Origin: Chaenocephalus aceratus
Lineage: Eukaryota > Chordata > Actinopteri > Perciformes > Channichthyidae
Direction of reading: 5' to 3'
Length of the DNA stretch: 64,000 bases
Assembly (NCBI GenBank): GCA_023974075.1
Contig: CM043793.1
Coordinates: 8,798,788 to 8,862,787 of the forward strand
Part shown: piece by piece, positions 15,072 through 26,260 of the stretch
Layout: each line of letters begins with the position of its first letter
How positions within the stretch are numbered: position 1 is the first letter of the stretch
The notes under the pieces: model-generated
Told to the model about the DNA's origin: nothing
Database searches by the model: none
The model's input: only the letters and a program-made list of their open reading frames with translations
Position numbers and translations under genes: made by a program

Positions 15072-18000
15072 AGGCCTTGCCCCTTATTCCATTCTATGAA
15101 ACTGGGTCTTTGTGAATTTAGCGATACCAAATCATAGAAAGTCACACTGCTGCTTCATGCCATTGATAATAAATGTGGGTTTTTCTTTCTCTGTCCCAGG
15201 ATCTGGTAGATCTTTGTTCTGTACCTGTGTGACTCACCACCACCATCCATGCCTTCCTGGACATCTTCCCTGCCGCCTGCTCCTGCTTCCACTCCCACGG
15301 CTTCCTCAGCAGGTAACCAATGGACTGACCCGGTAGTACCGCAGCCGCACCTTTCACAAAAGCGTCTCACCACCACTTTGTTTTCATCTCTCTTGCAGAC
15401 TGGTCTCGTTTTATGAGAGCGCTGTGCCCGACCTGGAGAAGGCGGTGAAGAAGAGGAACTTTGATGCTACGGGGTGAGTTTCTGCTGCATTTAAAAAAAA
15501 AAAAAAAAAAGTAAGCCAAAAGATTGACACCCAGCCATGAATAATGTCCCAAAACCATGCTTTAGTCTTCAGGAGGACTTGTGGAAAAGGCTGTCCCACT
15601 CCTGTCGTAAGATAGTGGAGATGGCCCAGCTGCTGCTGCATCACACCTGCCTGCAGCCCATCCTGGAGGGGTGAGACGTCCACACTCTCTACATGCATCT
15701 CAGCAGAATTGACATCCACGTGCAAACATTAACTCGCTGCATTTGTTCTCTTGCAGGGGCGAAAACACGCAATCATGTGCAGAGGAGCTGCTACAACATT
15801 TCACATCTTTTTTACCTGAGAAAAGGTAGAACTACTGGTTCTGAGGGGTGGGGGCTTTTCCAAAGTGGGTTGTCTCACTTTTTCTATCTTCTAATGCAGC
15901 ATCTCCAGTCACTACTTTGACCTCACACATGTTTACTCTGACTGCTGGCATCACAATGTAGCTGTGAGGAAGTGGAGATGTACATTCATGACTGACCGGG
16001 TCCCAATAATAACAATCTCTCTTAGAGGCCGCAGATATTCACTTTTACCGTCCTGTTAGTCGAAATATAGAAAATGTGAACGTTGGATCTTTGTGTTTGA
16101 CGTGCGATACAAGGCACAGCAGCTTTTACGCATGATAACAGATGATAACGCCTGATGCCGATTCTTTGTTTTCCCCTGAAAGTGGGCGGGGCGATTATTT
16201 GGCCGGGCAGTGTTGAGACACAATAACAAAGTGCATGATGGGATTTCCTTTTTCTTTGTCCCCTCAGGGTCTTGTCAGACTTTGATGAGCAGTTCCCCAT
16301 CGCAGACTACATCAGCCTCCTACAACAAGCCCTCCCTGTCATGTATCCTTCACCGCTCTACAGGGAAAAAATATATATTTTCTGAATCGGTTTCGACCAG
16401 ATAATAACCATCTTTTCAGAGTTCATGTTTTGTTGAGCGAGTAGAACAAATCAAGTCAAATTCGGGACAAGATGGACCATGCATTTTCTGTTTGCACCGG
16501 GTGAAATGTTCTCTTGAGTGCAGGGGCAGCATTTGGTTGAATAAGAGCCACATAGCTGATAGTTCTGTGCGCCACCTTCTTCTTCCAACTGATTCCATGA
16601 GAACGGAGCACCTGCCTCGCAGCAGGAGGAGGAGAAGCTTCTTTTCAACCTTGTGTTTTCCATATCATAACAAAGTGATGAGAGGAAGCATATGACGGTG
16701 GGGCTATTTGGTGGAACGAATATATAGTAGCACAAACAACTAATAAAGCCTGCACACCTTCCGGCGCAGACTGAAAACTCATCTCTTTCGACTCCACCTC
16801 GAGCGATAGAATTACTAACAAAGAACTGCTAACAAAGCACTTATATAGTAATAAAGGACTGGCTTATCTAAAGCCAGTTGAGTAGCACTTGAAATGTTTT
16901 AGCTCTTTGAAACCTGATGTTCTTATATGATTCTGTTTTCTTCAAGGTTGTGTCTTCCTGGTCGAATGTACGTATTGTAAGTCGCTTTGGATAAAAGCGT
17001 CAGCTAAATGTAATGTAATGTAAAATCCATGAGGGCAAAGCTAGTCCGTCATACAGCAGCGGTGATACGCTGTCACGATACTACTGTCAAAGAAACAATA
17101 TAAAAGCTCTGGGAGTGTTTGCTGGGAGGACGCTCTGCCCAGTGCCCAGCCTGCCAGACAAAGGCGCCATGTGGACCCAATCAGAAACTATTTAGAAAAT
17201 CAATTGTGTAGGTTTATAGAGCCTATATAACCACATCAGATTGGTGTTGGAGCAAAGCAAGCCACATGTGGGACAAAGATGGATAAAACATCTTGTGTTT
17301 GCAAAGGTAGAAATGACATTCAAATGTTTTTTTCTTGAGTGGAGGGGCAGCCCTTATACGCCTTTTTAATATCTATATCTAATCTTTAATATGCCGCAAT
17401 TGGTAAGATGCATATTGCCTTTTCAATGAGATCAGGTCAACCACCAGTTTTAGTGGAGGGATATTGAGGATGGACGAATGTTCTCACAGCTGTAATATTA
17501 GCAGCGGGTAATGATGTCTGCAGTATTGATGGTTTATTTCCCCTAACGGCCTGCTCCGATCAGAGATGAGACCCGGACCTCCTACCTGCTGCAGGGGGTG
17601 CAGAGCGCCTGGGACTCAGTGGGCCACCGGAGGCCACACGGCAACAGTCAGTATCAGGGAGCAGCGGGCGGTGCTGCTGACGCCCGACAGCCAGAGGGAG
17701 GGGGGGAGGGCCTGGGGGGGGCCGAGGCCATGGTGGACGCTCCCCGAAAAGGGAACAATGTTGTGAGTTCTCTAATTGTTATCATATATCTCATAAGCAG
17801 CATGTCTTCATTTGTCTTGCTTTGTTCAACAGTCAAAACATTCAGTTCACATGACTAGTGATGGTGACTACTAACGAGTGTGCGCATACACACTATTTAA
17901 TGAACATATGGGTTCAACTTCTGAATTATAAGAATAACAAATGGAAGAAAGAAAGCCATGAATCGGATTCAGGTCGGAGGCGTATCGATCCACACTTGAA

Positions 18001-21000
18001 GTATTAGCCTACAGAACGGTACAGCTTACGGGGAACAAACACGATACTGCAAACTTTTATTTAGTTTTGTAACATTGGTATCCTGCTAGCAATCATTTGT
18101 AGAAATGTCTTTTTTTATGTAAGGGAGTATTGCAGTAATGTAATCGGTTACATGTCATTCTTAACTCCCAAAGCCTGTACATATGTATATCTTTGTTAAA
18201 CAAAGAAAACCATAAAACAAACCGTTAATCTAAAAAGCAGAAGAGATGCACACTAACAAAACAGAGTAGAGATCAATAAAACATATTTATCAGTACAACG
18301 ATAATATTATAATCCATTTCATTAAAAACTGAAATGACAGTAAGGTTAATGAAGCCTCTGCTCGTGGCGTCCCTCAGGGAGCGGTGAGCGAGGCGGAGCA
18401 GGAGTCTCTGCTGACCTGCATCAGGGACCTGCTGCCGGACCTGGGCGAGGGCTTCCTGCTGGCCTGCCTCAGGAGTACCACTACAACTCTGAGCTGGTCA
18501 TCATCAACAACATCCTGGAGGACCGCCTGGCCCCCAGCCTGACCAGCTTGGACCGAGCCATGCCCAGGTGACCCCACACAAAGGGGGGCCTTTAACCTAA
18601 AAATGCTAATTATTTATTATTGCGAAATAGATCGGCCAAACACATTGTACGTAATGGCCTAAGAGGCGGGACATATCTACGCAGTTGAGCAATCACAACA
18701 GAGCCGGCCAGCTAACCAATCAGAGCAGACTGGGACTCTGGTTTCAGACAGAGGGTGAAAAGAGGTGCTGCATTGGATTAGCTTGGATTCTGAAGTTTGT
18801 AACAGGCGGTTCCTTCAATGATGTTCAACAGGCAGCAGATTATTGTTCAGTCATCTGTCCAATGAATTAGGCTAACTCACTTTTAAGCTAGTAGCATCAA
18901 GAACGTGTGTCAGTGAGAGCTTAAGTTGATAGCCTGTCCGTACAAGCTTAAAAAACAACGTGTTTATCGTCTCAATATGGCGAGTAGAATTATACGTTCT
19001 GAAAGCCAACACTTTATTTAAAATCAACCTGAACCCCAAAATAACACAATCACAAGTTTTATTATCTCGGAACGCAGTTAAAATCCGTCTGATTTTGATA
19101 GAGAGGGGCACATGTAGAAATAATTGCTTTTAGTTAAAAAATGTCACTTATTTTTGCTGCTCTAATTTCTTATTTACTCCGATGGCGTTGTCATAGTAAT
19201 GCACGGCTCTACGCAAATCACTTATAATGTATTGGAGCGCTAGCAAATCGAAAATAGGTTAACAAAGGAGTCCAATGGAGGCCTTTCAGGCAGGGGGGGG
19301 ACTCGACTCCCTCTGGAGGATTCGTTAGGATTTTAATCTATGCAGACCATTAACATGCACACAAACCTCTATAACACACTATGGGAAAGGGAAAACCCCC
19401 AAAAGCATAATAGGGCCCCTTTAAGAAGATAAAACATTAATCGCAATTCAGCTTAAACAGATGAAATGTTATGTGGAAAAAAAAAAAAAAAGGAATGAAT
19501 GTATTTTATGTGGATAAATTGTTATGCTATAAATTGTTATGCTATAATATATATAATATAGATGAACTCAGACGATTTCTAAAAAACATCAGGTAGGATT
19601 TTCTGTGAAATGGCAAGATGGGTGGGAAGAGGAGGGGACGGGGTGGCATGGGAAAGGGATTCCCTATTATATATTTTTTTATTTTTTTTATTTTTGTATT
19701 GTCTATATCATTTGTATCTGTATAAGTCCCTTTTGTGAGGGAAAAAAACAATAACAACAATAAAAAGTTGGTCAAAAAAAAAGAAGAACAAAAAAGAAGA
19801 TAAAACATTCAAATCTTCAGCATTATTGCTTGTTAAATGATATATATTTGATAACTTCAGTTAATTGATAACCTAAATTGCTGTTAATACTTTTTGCGAC
19901 AAACTCCACAAATGATCAAATCTATTGCAGATGATTTGTAGAATGGGTGTAGTGAATCATTTGAAGCTAAATGTGTCCTCAAAGCCGTGTTTGACTCCCG
20001 TTCTTCTTCCGTCCCTTCAGGCCAGTGGTGGAGCCGCTTCCAGATGTGCTGAACGTCAGATCCAACGTGTTCGATGATGACGAGTTTGACGTTTTCCGCA
20101 GAGACCAGGTGGACATGTCCCGCATCTGGAAAGGCAGGAGGTAAAATGAGCACGGAAAGAATACTCCTCTTTATGTGCTTAAAAAACCCGACCCAAAATG
20201 TTTAGTGAAAGCAAAGTAGGATTCTTAATAACGCTAAGATCATTTACATATTTAAAGAACGAAGATAAGGTGGGACTGCCTGTGATCTGCTCTGTGTTTA
20301 TTATAATTCTTGCAGGAAAGGGGAGAGCGCCAAAGAGTTGCTGAACGACAAGCAGCACATAGCGGAGCAGAAAGCTCGCTACCTGTCCTACGAGACGGTG
20401 GTGGACGTGGTGGTCCTGGAGCCTGGAGAGAGCCCTGAGGCGTACGGCCTGGACGACTACGACGACGAGTACGACGACACCTACGACATGGGCCAAGTGG
20501 GAGCCAACGACACGGACGGAGACAGTCTGCTGAGCAGGAGGTACGGCACAGTGTATGAGGGGAAGGGGAACCTTTCAAAGAGGACATATTATGCTGCGTT
20601 CACACCAGATGCGATGCGATGTTTGGGGGCGGCGCGATTACATGTAAAGTCAATGCAGAGACGCAGACAAACGCAAATTCGCTCCGACGGCAAGCATGAA
20701 GCAGTGGACGCGAATTCCGCGGCGCGATTGAACGGTGCAGCGACAAACGCTCGAGTTCAATTTTTTCAACTCAAGCGTCATATTCGCGTGACGCGATCTC
20801 GTGGTAGCCAATCAGCGTTGAGGATCTCAGCCTGCCGCCACTGACGTTCAACCAGAATCAGCCGTTAGCTGTTAGCTGTTAGCACACAGAGATCACAGCT
20901 CCTCATATCTGTTCAGAAACTGGACAAAAGTTAAACAAGTACAAACCACAGACTGTCTGTGTCATGGCGAATACAGTCACTGGTTTATTTATGTCTGTAT

Positions 21001-24000
21001 AGGCCGTTCTTATGAGTGTGGAATGAGCATACAACGTTAGCTTAGCCTGGTCGATCCGATCTCCATTCAGAAAACACGCATTTTAAAAGGTTTTTCGCCT
21101 GTCGTCTTGTCTGCAGACTTGTCAAAGCATTAATTCATGGTTTTTACTAACCGGTATCAGTATGTTGTTACTTCGGCACATGGGCGTAGGAAGCATCCTG
21201 AATGTGGGGAGGACATTTTTAACGGGGGGGATGTGGGGGTCGCCCACCACGAAAAAAAAATAGATTTCTTGTATTCTGGTGCATTTAACAGGTGGTTTGA
21301 TACTTTTATGTGGCTATACTAGCATGAGGAAAATGATGGGTACATTTTGTAATTTCATCCAGTAGTGAAGAAAGGAAACATATTTGATTATTAATTCAGA
21401 GCTGTCTTTGAATTAATAAAAAGCAATTTAAATGCCCATTTTTTGTACATTTATATACAACAATAAATATTTGTGAGTGCATTGAGAGATATTGTTGTGG
21501 AGAGTCATTTATATATAAATCGCAAAATACATTTGTGAATCCTTCTGTGAGCATTTATTAATATTGAGACTGATCTGACTCCATACCGATGTTAAGTTCA
21601 CCTAGGAATGGTATCATTGACTTAAATATTGCTCTTCTGTCTATATTGGTCACATGATGCCCCTTGACTGAAATGCTTCCTGTTCAATATCCCCACTGAT
21701 TTCCTTAACACTCTGGGATGAGAGTCCACATCACAATTGACTCTAAACTGTCATTTCCCTTTCATCACTCACCTCAGCAACGGACCTCTCTCCACTGTCC
21801 CTGTGTTCTGCCTCTGACTCACTCTCACGCGCCTAGATGTCAAGAGAGGTGGTGAAGTGATCATTATTTATTGAGCAGTCTACTCTTTCACATTGAATCA
21901 TAACAAGTCTACTGAATGTAAATACAACTGACTCTAAAGTAAGTCCCAGTCTGTGACATTGGACATTTTGAAGACTCAAAGTCCCAAGCAGTAGAATATT
22001 AGCTAGTCTATAATGTGCACAGAAAATAAATAGTTAACTGAATACTGGAGTGGAAATGGCCTATAAGCACTCAGTAAAACATAAACACACACAAAAAGCT
22101 TCTGAATGATAAGAAGTATAATTGAAACATAATGCACATTACCATTTTGAGAGAGTACCGAAGTTAAAGAACTCAGAAAATAATCTCTTATCGAACTGAG
22201 GCTCCAGTAAAACACACTGACATCATGGTGTTTACATGAGCACAGAGAGATGGGGTTATTCATGTTCCCTGTTTACATGATAAATACTAGCAACCTGGCA
22301 TTTCGATGCCTTTTCTCATCTAAACTATTCTGTATTTGTATCTCTCTATCATGACATAAAGACGAAACTCCTCTCCAGAAGTGAGACGCCGCCGCCGCCG
22401 CCATCACTGTTAACTGATTAACTGCTACCAGCTGATGACTTACTTTCCTCTTCTGTGAAATGTTCTTATGTCCATGTTGTCTGGGGGGAGAAAAACATTT
22501 CAGACCAAGAGATCGTCAGCTTTGATTTTCGCTGTATTAACCATTTCCTGAACACTTGGTGTGTGTGCCTTACCTCCGCTACCGCCATCGCTTCAGACAA
22601 CAGATCTGAGCTGTCAACAACACTGCTTGAACATGCGCGCCTTGGTACAAAGCAGCAGTGAAAACATGGTACGGAGTTTCATTGATTTGGGCATTCTCTC
22701 AATAAGCAAGTGGAATGGATTTGATAGTGAAGCACTGACACAGCGCTCTACAGAGTGCGGCCAGTGGATAGACCGATTCACGGACTTTCCACATGGTAGA
22801 AGTGGGGGGGTCTAAACTAATCATTTGAAAAAGTGGGGGGGACTTGTCCCACCCTCATATAATGGCTGCGACGCCCATGCTTCAGCATCATTTAGAAACG
22901 TGTATTACAATTAAATCACGGTAAAATATGTTAATTTTGTTGTAATTAGCTCCCGAGCCAGCGCGTCTTGTTTGAATGACGCGAGTAAACACAGCTGGCA
23001 GCCGCAGTGAAACTCGAGCGTTTAGAGCGATGCGAATATTCGCATCGTGTCCGGTGTGAACGCAGCATTAGGCTCACACTCTGTCGGAAACCAGAGTCTG
23101 CTCTGATTGGTTAGCTGGCCGGCTCTGTTGTGATTGTTCAAAACTGCTTAGACATCCCCCATTAGACTATCATGAACAATGTGCTCGAGTGCTGGCCAAT
23201 TGAAGCGCAAGTGTTACATAGTTATGTTACAGAAGGAAACAAAGGAGTCTAATGTAGTAAAAACCAAATGAAAGAACTGAGTGGTCATTAGCATATGTTG
23301 CTAACCGGGTACAGCCAGGAGGGGGGGTGGACTTTGGTTCTGCTTCATACAGTGTATTCTATAACTGACACGGACTGTTACAGCCATGTCTAATGGCATT
23401 TGCTGTTCTTTACATGAGGAATATGGATGATTCTAATCAAATGCTTTTCATTTGAACTTTGGTTTCCTCGCAGGCCTTTAACTGTCCCACAAATTCCTCC
23501 GAAAGGAAACAAACCAGAATTTGAGAGGAGGAGGAAGAGGAGAAGAACCACTACAGGTACCTACTGAAATAATTCCATGATGGCAGATCCAACAGAAAAG
23601 TTCTTTTAGACCTAAAGCTTAGTGATAAGATTAAAACGTTTTCTTCACGTTTTATCGTTACAGTATTTTTGCATGTTGCTTAAAATGAAGACCATATGCA
23701 AGCGCAGGAATGTATTTCAAACATACCATAAATAATAAACTACCCTCTGCTGGGCAAGGCATACAACCTGGAGCCGCTAAGTACAGTTTTTGGTTTCCTT
23801 TGGGCCTTTTCCAATCCCGTGTTGACATGTGAATCTATTTTCATTCAGAACAACGTAAACCGGGACCAGTTTGTGCAGGACCCGGCTCTGCTGAGAGAGC
23901 GGGCCGAGGCTCGAAGAGCGGACATGCATCAGAGGAAAGGGTAAGACTCTCCAGCTGGAAATCCATCCAAGAGCATTGTTCATGATACATAATGCTTCTC

Positions 24001-24468
24001 TAGACTTTCAGTCAGGTTTATCTTCTCTTAATGAATACGGAATTGAGGTGAGAGGATTGAAGAGCCCTCTAATGCAATTTAAAATACTAAATACACTTCA
24101 TATCAAAGGATATGATCTGAATGGAAATACAAAAAATAGCAAATCACAATAAAAAGCAGTGACGATGCAGTACTTAATTTCGAGAACATTTAGTTTTGAC
24201 CTTGCTCTCGCTGTATTAAATAAAAGTCCTGTCGCTCTTCCACTACTGCTTCCCTCCACACTCTGTTCACTTCCCTCCATCCCTCCCCTCCAGTTTCCGG
24301 CCGGAGCCGCGTCCCAACAACGTGGTGGGCCAACCCAAAGGCCAAGGACAAAAGCAGGAGACGGTTGTGGACCGACGCAAGAAGGAGGCCAGCAAGGGCC
24401 GCGGGGCCAACCACAACCGCCGCAACATGGCCGACCGCAAGAGGAACAAAGGCATGATCCCCTCCTGA
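9455..24468 (+). CDS. ascc2: ASCC2, activating signal cointegrator complex subunit 2; reading frame interrupted
   Basis: Eighteen coding exons: 9455-9538, 9652-9810, 11697-11870, 12007-12136, 13452-13519, 14647-14760, 15200-15312, 15399-15473, 15566-15670, 15757-15825, 16268-16342, 17564-17762, 18378-18567, 20021-20140, 20316-20540, 23474-23556, 23849-23940, 24294-24468. In the exon numbers used here, exon 1 is the non-coding one, so these are exons 2-19. Family blocks are plain: WLLALPHDKFWCQ, VFLTFLRMATHKESK, NFLFDIPKFLDLCVLFGKG, LLPDLGEGFLLACL, and the end RKRNKGMIPS. ASCC2 is the ubiquitin-binding subunit of the ASCC complex (with the helicase ASCC3), acting in alkylation-damage repair and rescue of collided ribosomes. 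A CUE domain that binds K63-linked ubiquitin starts near residue 460. The frame is not open: exon 8 (15200-15312) has an extra T and a missing C, giving TGA at 15230; exon 14 (18378-18567) lacks one base inside the CUE domain, giving TGA at 18540; exons 17-18 join out of phase. Splice sites are otherwise good and the length (about 750 codons) is normal. Sequencing indels or recent gene decay are both possible. Confidence 0.93.
10009..10742. mobile_element. Degenerate hAT-like element in ascc2 intron
   Basis: Flanked by a perfect 8-bp duplication tgctttag (10001-10008 and 10743-10750). The left end has cagggctgtcgacctc, and the right end has a decayed mirror (cttgagtttgagaag) of the usual fish 'GAGTTTGACACCCCTG' end. 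No transposase frame is left. Confidence 0.65.
10753..11447. mobile_element. hAT non-autonomous transposon, 695 bp
   Basis: Terminal repeats cagtggttcccaacc and ggttgggaaccgctg bound the unit, and the 8-bp target duplication ctttaggc is perfect (10745-10752, 11448-11455). Its left duplication overlaps the right one of the neighbouring element ending at 10742, so it inserted at the very edge of that older element. A 66-codon frame inside is not a recognisable transposase. Confidence 0.85.
12206..13366. mobile_element. hAT non-autonomous transposon, 1161 bp
   Basis: Ends cagtggttctcaaac and tttgagaaccattg with a perfect 8-bp duplication cattagat (12198-12205, 13367-13374), inside an ascc2 intron. 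Both ends carry 'gtacccc' repeats. No coding frame. Confidence 0.88.
13600..13765 (-). repeat. Copy of dispersed repeat family A (minus orientation)
   Basis: Contains the family core tttcaccctctgtctgaaac, whose reverse complement recurs at 18580-19422, 23071-23200 (same minus orientation), 37895-38190, 46225-46460 and 52905-53190. No coding potential. Confidence 0.7.
13866..14221. mobile_element. Rearranged hAT copy with a perfect 35-bp foldback
   Basis: The first 80 bp match the left end of the element at 10753 in the same direction. The rest matches that element's interior in the opposite direction. The switch point is a hairpin: 13911-13945 is the exact reverse complement of 13951-13985 around a 5-nt loop of C. 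The right terminus and target duplication are missing. Confidence 0.75.
14778..14824. repeat. (CA)n microsatellite
   Basis: Uninterrupted CA repeat about 45 bp long, beginning 18 bp after the ascc2 exon end at 14760. An (ATT)n tract follows at 15039-15067 in the same intron. Confidence 0.9.
16742..17031 (+). mobile_element. 3' end of a LINE/SINE in ascc2 intron
   Basis: Reads as the last residues of a LINE ORF2 (RRLKTHLFRL-like) and runs to the tail cgctttggataaaagcgtc plus ctaaatgtaatgtaatgtaa. This is a widespread 3' tail of fish L2/CR1-type LINEs and the SINEs that use it. Strongly 5'-truncated. Confidence 0.65.
18580..19422 (+). repeat. Copy of dispersed repeat family A, longest in the window
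   Basis: Contains gagccggccagctaaccaat and the aaagaggtgctgca core, and ends gcataatagggcccctttaa. That end is the reverse complement, with two differences, of the left end of another copy at 43876, so the family has terminal inverted repeats and may use a TTAA target. The 3' half has diverged. Confidence 0.65.
19439..19793 (+). mobile_element. Retro-inserted segment with A-rich tail and 16-bp target duplication
   Basis: A 16-bp direct repeat aagaagataaaacatt (19423-19438 and 19794-19809) flanks a 355-bp segment ending in A-rich sequence. Long target duplications plus an A tail are the mark of LINE-driven target-primed insertion. The body has poly-A and poly-T runs and resembles a 3'UTR; the source transcript is not recognised. 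Confidence 0.7.
20592..23067. mobile_element. PIF/Harbinger-like TIR element, split by a nested hAT
   Basis: Ends tgctgcgttcacacc and ggtgtgaacgcagca are perfect 15-bp inverted repeats flanked by TTA (20589-20591, 23068-23070), the 3-bp target type of PIF/Harbinger. Without the nested element (21179-22879) the unit is about 780 bp and non-coding. It begins 51 bp after the ascc2 exon ending at 20540. Confidence 0.75.
21179..22879. mobile_element. hAT element nested inside the Harbinger-like element
   Basis: Ends catgggcgtagg and gcgacgcccatg, with flanks cttcggca and cttcagca (7 of 8 bases identical). Runs of G near both ends (21225, 22804, 22836). 1701 bp with no recognisable transposase. 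Confidence 0.72.
23071..23200 (-). repeat. Copy of dispersed repeat family A
   Basis: Carries ctctgattggttagctggcc and ggctctgttgtgattg, the reverse complement of the family core. It starts directly at the right end of the Harbinger-like element, so that element probably landed inside it; the other part of the copy was not found on the left side. Confidence 0.65.
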
Positions 24469-24817
24469 GCGGCAGCACGGCCCGCTGCGAGAGAGACCAA
24501 AACACAAGAATGGAAGACGGAAGGTGGCGGAGGTGTGAGTCAGTGAAGGGGAGGAAAACCTGGGGGCGGGGGGGTTGTTCTGTGTTAAATTTGGAGCCTT
24601 TAGTTGTCCCCTCCATCACACCTCAGCCCCAAAGACGCTGTCTTAGCTCAAAGGAAAAGCCGCCAAAGGGTTTGAGTTGTTGGAAAGTTGTAGTAGTTTT
24701 GCGGATTCCTTCGGCAGGCGTTGTGATCAGATGCTGTCTGATGCTCTGCTTTTAGTGCTGGAGCCCAAAGGACTTTCAGCTCTTCGGTCCAACTGATTTT
24801 CTTTTTATAGCTCACTA

Positions 24818-25400
24818 AAAGCCAAAGTCCTGAGTGTCAGCCAGAGACTGGGGGCAAAGAATAAGACATATTTTTGCCAAGTAACAAATCATTTATTATT
24901 AAGATAGAGTGAAAGGTTGAAGTTCCTTTGACATCATCAGAGAAGCAGAACAGGAATAAAAGGAGGAAGTGTCCAGGGTTAAGGACTCTCCTCTGTAGCT
25001 GGAGGAACGGTTACTGACCTGCTGAAGTCTGGACATCAGTGCTGCTCTTACTCATCCTGTGGGAGGAGCCGGCTGCACGCACGTCGTGACATCGACCCAG
25101 TTCACACCACTGTTGTCCAGACTTCAGAGAAATATAGCGAGAGAAAACCCTGATGTTTTGGAAGCACGTGCCGTACAGAGGGAACCTCCGACATGTGACC
25201 ATGATGCAGAGAATATTTTCTATAAAGAGAACAGATCTATCGGAGCATTTTGAAACAAAGATCTCATGTAAATGCTTTTTGAAGTTGACATTGAAAATCT
25301 AAAACAAACGTAAAATAAATACAATAAAACCCTGTTTGACGTCCTTCGAGTCATCATGAACTCCTTTTCATTTCGCAGTACAACGCGTTTCTGACTACAT
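24818..25400. repeat. Duplicated unit of unknown nature, copy 1
   Basis: Shares long near-identical words with 25836-26260 in the same order: ccaagtaacaaatcatttat, cagtgctgctcttact, catcctgtgggaggagc, gttcacaccactgttgtcca and gaagcacgtgccgtacag. On the minus strand both copies have an open frame containing LYGTCF and later GQQWCE. Copy 1 lies in what would be the ascc2 3'UTR. AATAAA words at 25314 and 25323 in this copy could end ascc2 transcripts. Confidence 0.75.
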
Positions 25401-25416
25401 CAGAGCATGGATGCTC

Positions 25417-25515
25417 GTGATGGGAATTCCGGCTCTTTTTAGTGAGCCGGATCATTTGGCTCGGCTCACCAAGAAGAGCCGGCTCTTTCGGCTCCCAAGC
25501 GGCTCTTCATTTTAC
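25417..25515. mobile_element. Fragment of a hAT-type terminal region
   Basis: The stretch gatgggaattccggctc followed by repeated ggctc/gagcc words matches a terminal region seen often in fish hAT elements. No second end or target duplication was found, so this is only a fragment. Confidence 0.45.
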
Positions 25516-25835
25516 CACATATTATACCTTTTATAATTAAATCAAATGTAGCCCTGTTTTCACTAATGATTTGTATGTGTACATATATCACTTACATTAT
25601 TCAATACATCCTTTGTACTGAAGTATTCAAAAGTAAAAATGACATGTTTAATATAAATGATAAGCTGTGGCCAAATGTTTTCATTGCATTGAACAAGTGG
25701 AAAACCCTTCTTCCATTTCTGCCCCAACTGGAGAACCTAGGGACGGAAAAAACCAAAGTAAATGATGTCAGAAAAATACTTCTAATGTAATAAACAGCTT
25801 TGTACAGTATACCTACAATTATTTTTATCCCGGCC

Positions 25836-26260
25836 CACAAAGCCAGGATAAAAGCCAGACACTGAGGACAAAGACGTTTATTTTTGCCAAGTAACAAATC
25901 ATTTATTATTAAGATCCAGAGTGAACGACTTGAGTTCCTTTGACACATCAGTGCTGCTCTTACTCTCATCCTGTGGGAGGAGCTTGTGAGAAACCTGCAT
26001 GCATGTAACGTTCAAGTGCTCCAACGTGACAACATCTACCCCGTTCACACCACTGTTGTCCAGCATTCAAAATAATATAATGAAAGAAAGTCCTCCTGAT
26101 GCTGTGGAAGCACGTGCCGTACAGACATTTAGTGAAAAAGGGAAACATGTCAATTGGAAAAACCAAGAACCTAAAATAAATATAAGACTACGTGTTGGAT
26201 ATCCTTCGAGTTGGAGTCACTACCCTTGTTTCTCAGTACAATGTGTGATGACTTAAGCAA
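25836..26260. repeat. Duplicated unit of unknown nature, copy 2
   Basis: About 1 kb downstream of copy 1 and in the same orientation, with the same ordered blocks but more indels. The minus frame at 25966-26166 aligns by eye with 25011-25202 in copy 1 (LYGTCF, then GQQWCE and RC). Neither has a recognised domain. Confidence 0.72.

Noticed and set aside
15210..15232. Alternative acceptor at 15209 to avoid the exon 8 stop
   Set aside because: It restores the LYLCD frame but then the downstream TTTIHAFLDIF block is out of frame, so a lesion remains either way.
20338..20844. 168-codon frame over an ascc2 exon
   Set aside because: Runs past a good donor at 20541 into a Harbinger-like element; only the part to 20540 is coding.
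24159..24755. 198-codon plus frame rich in Pro/Gln
   Set aside because: Wrong-frame reading over the last ascc2 exon and its 3'UTR.
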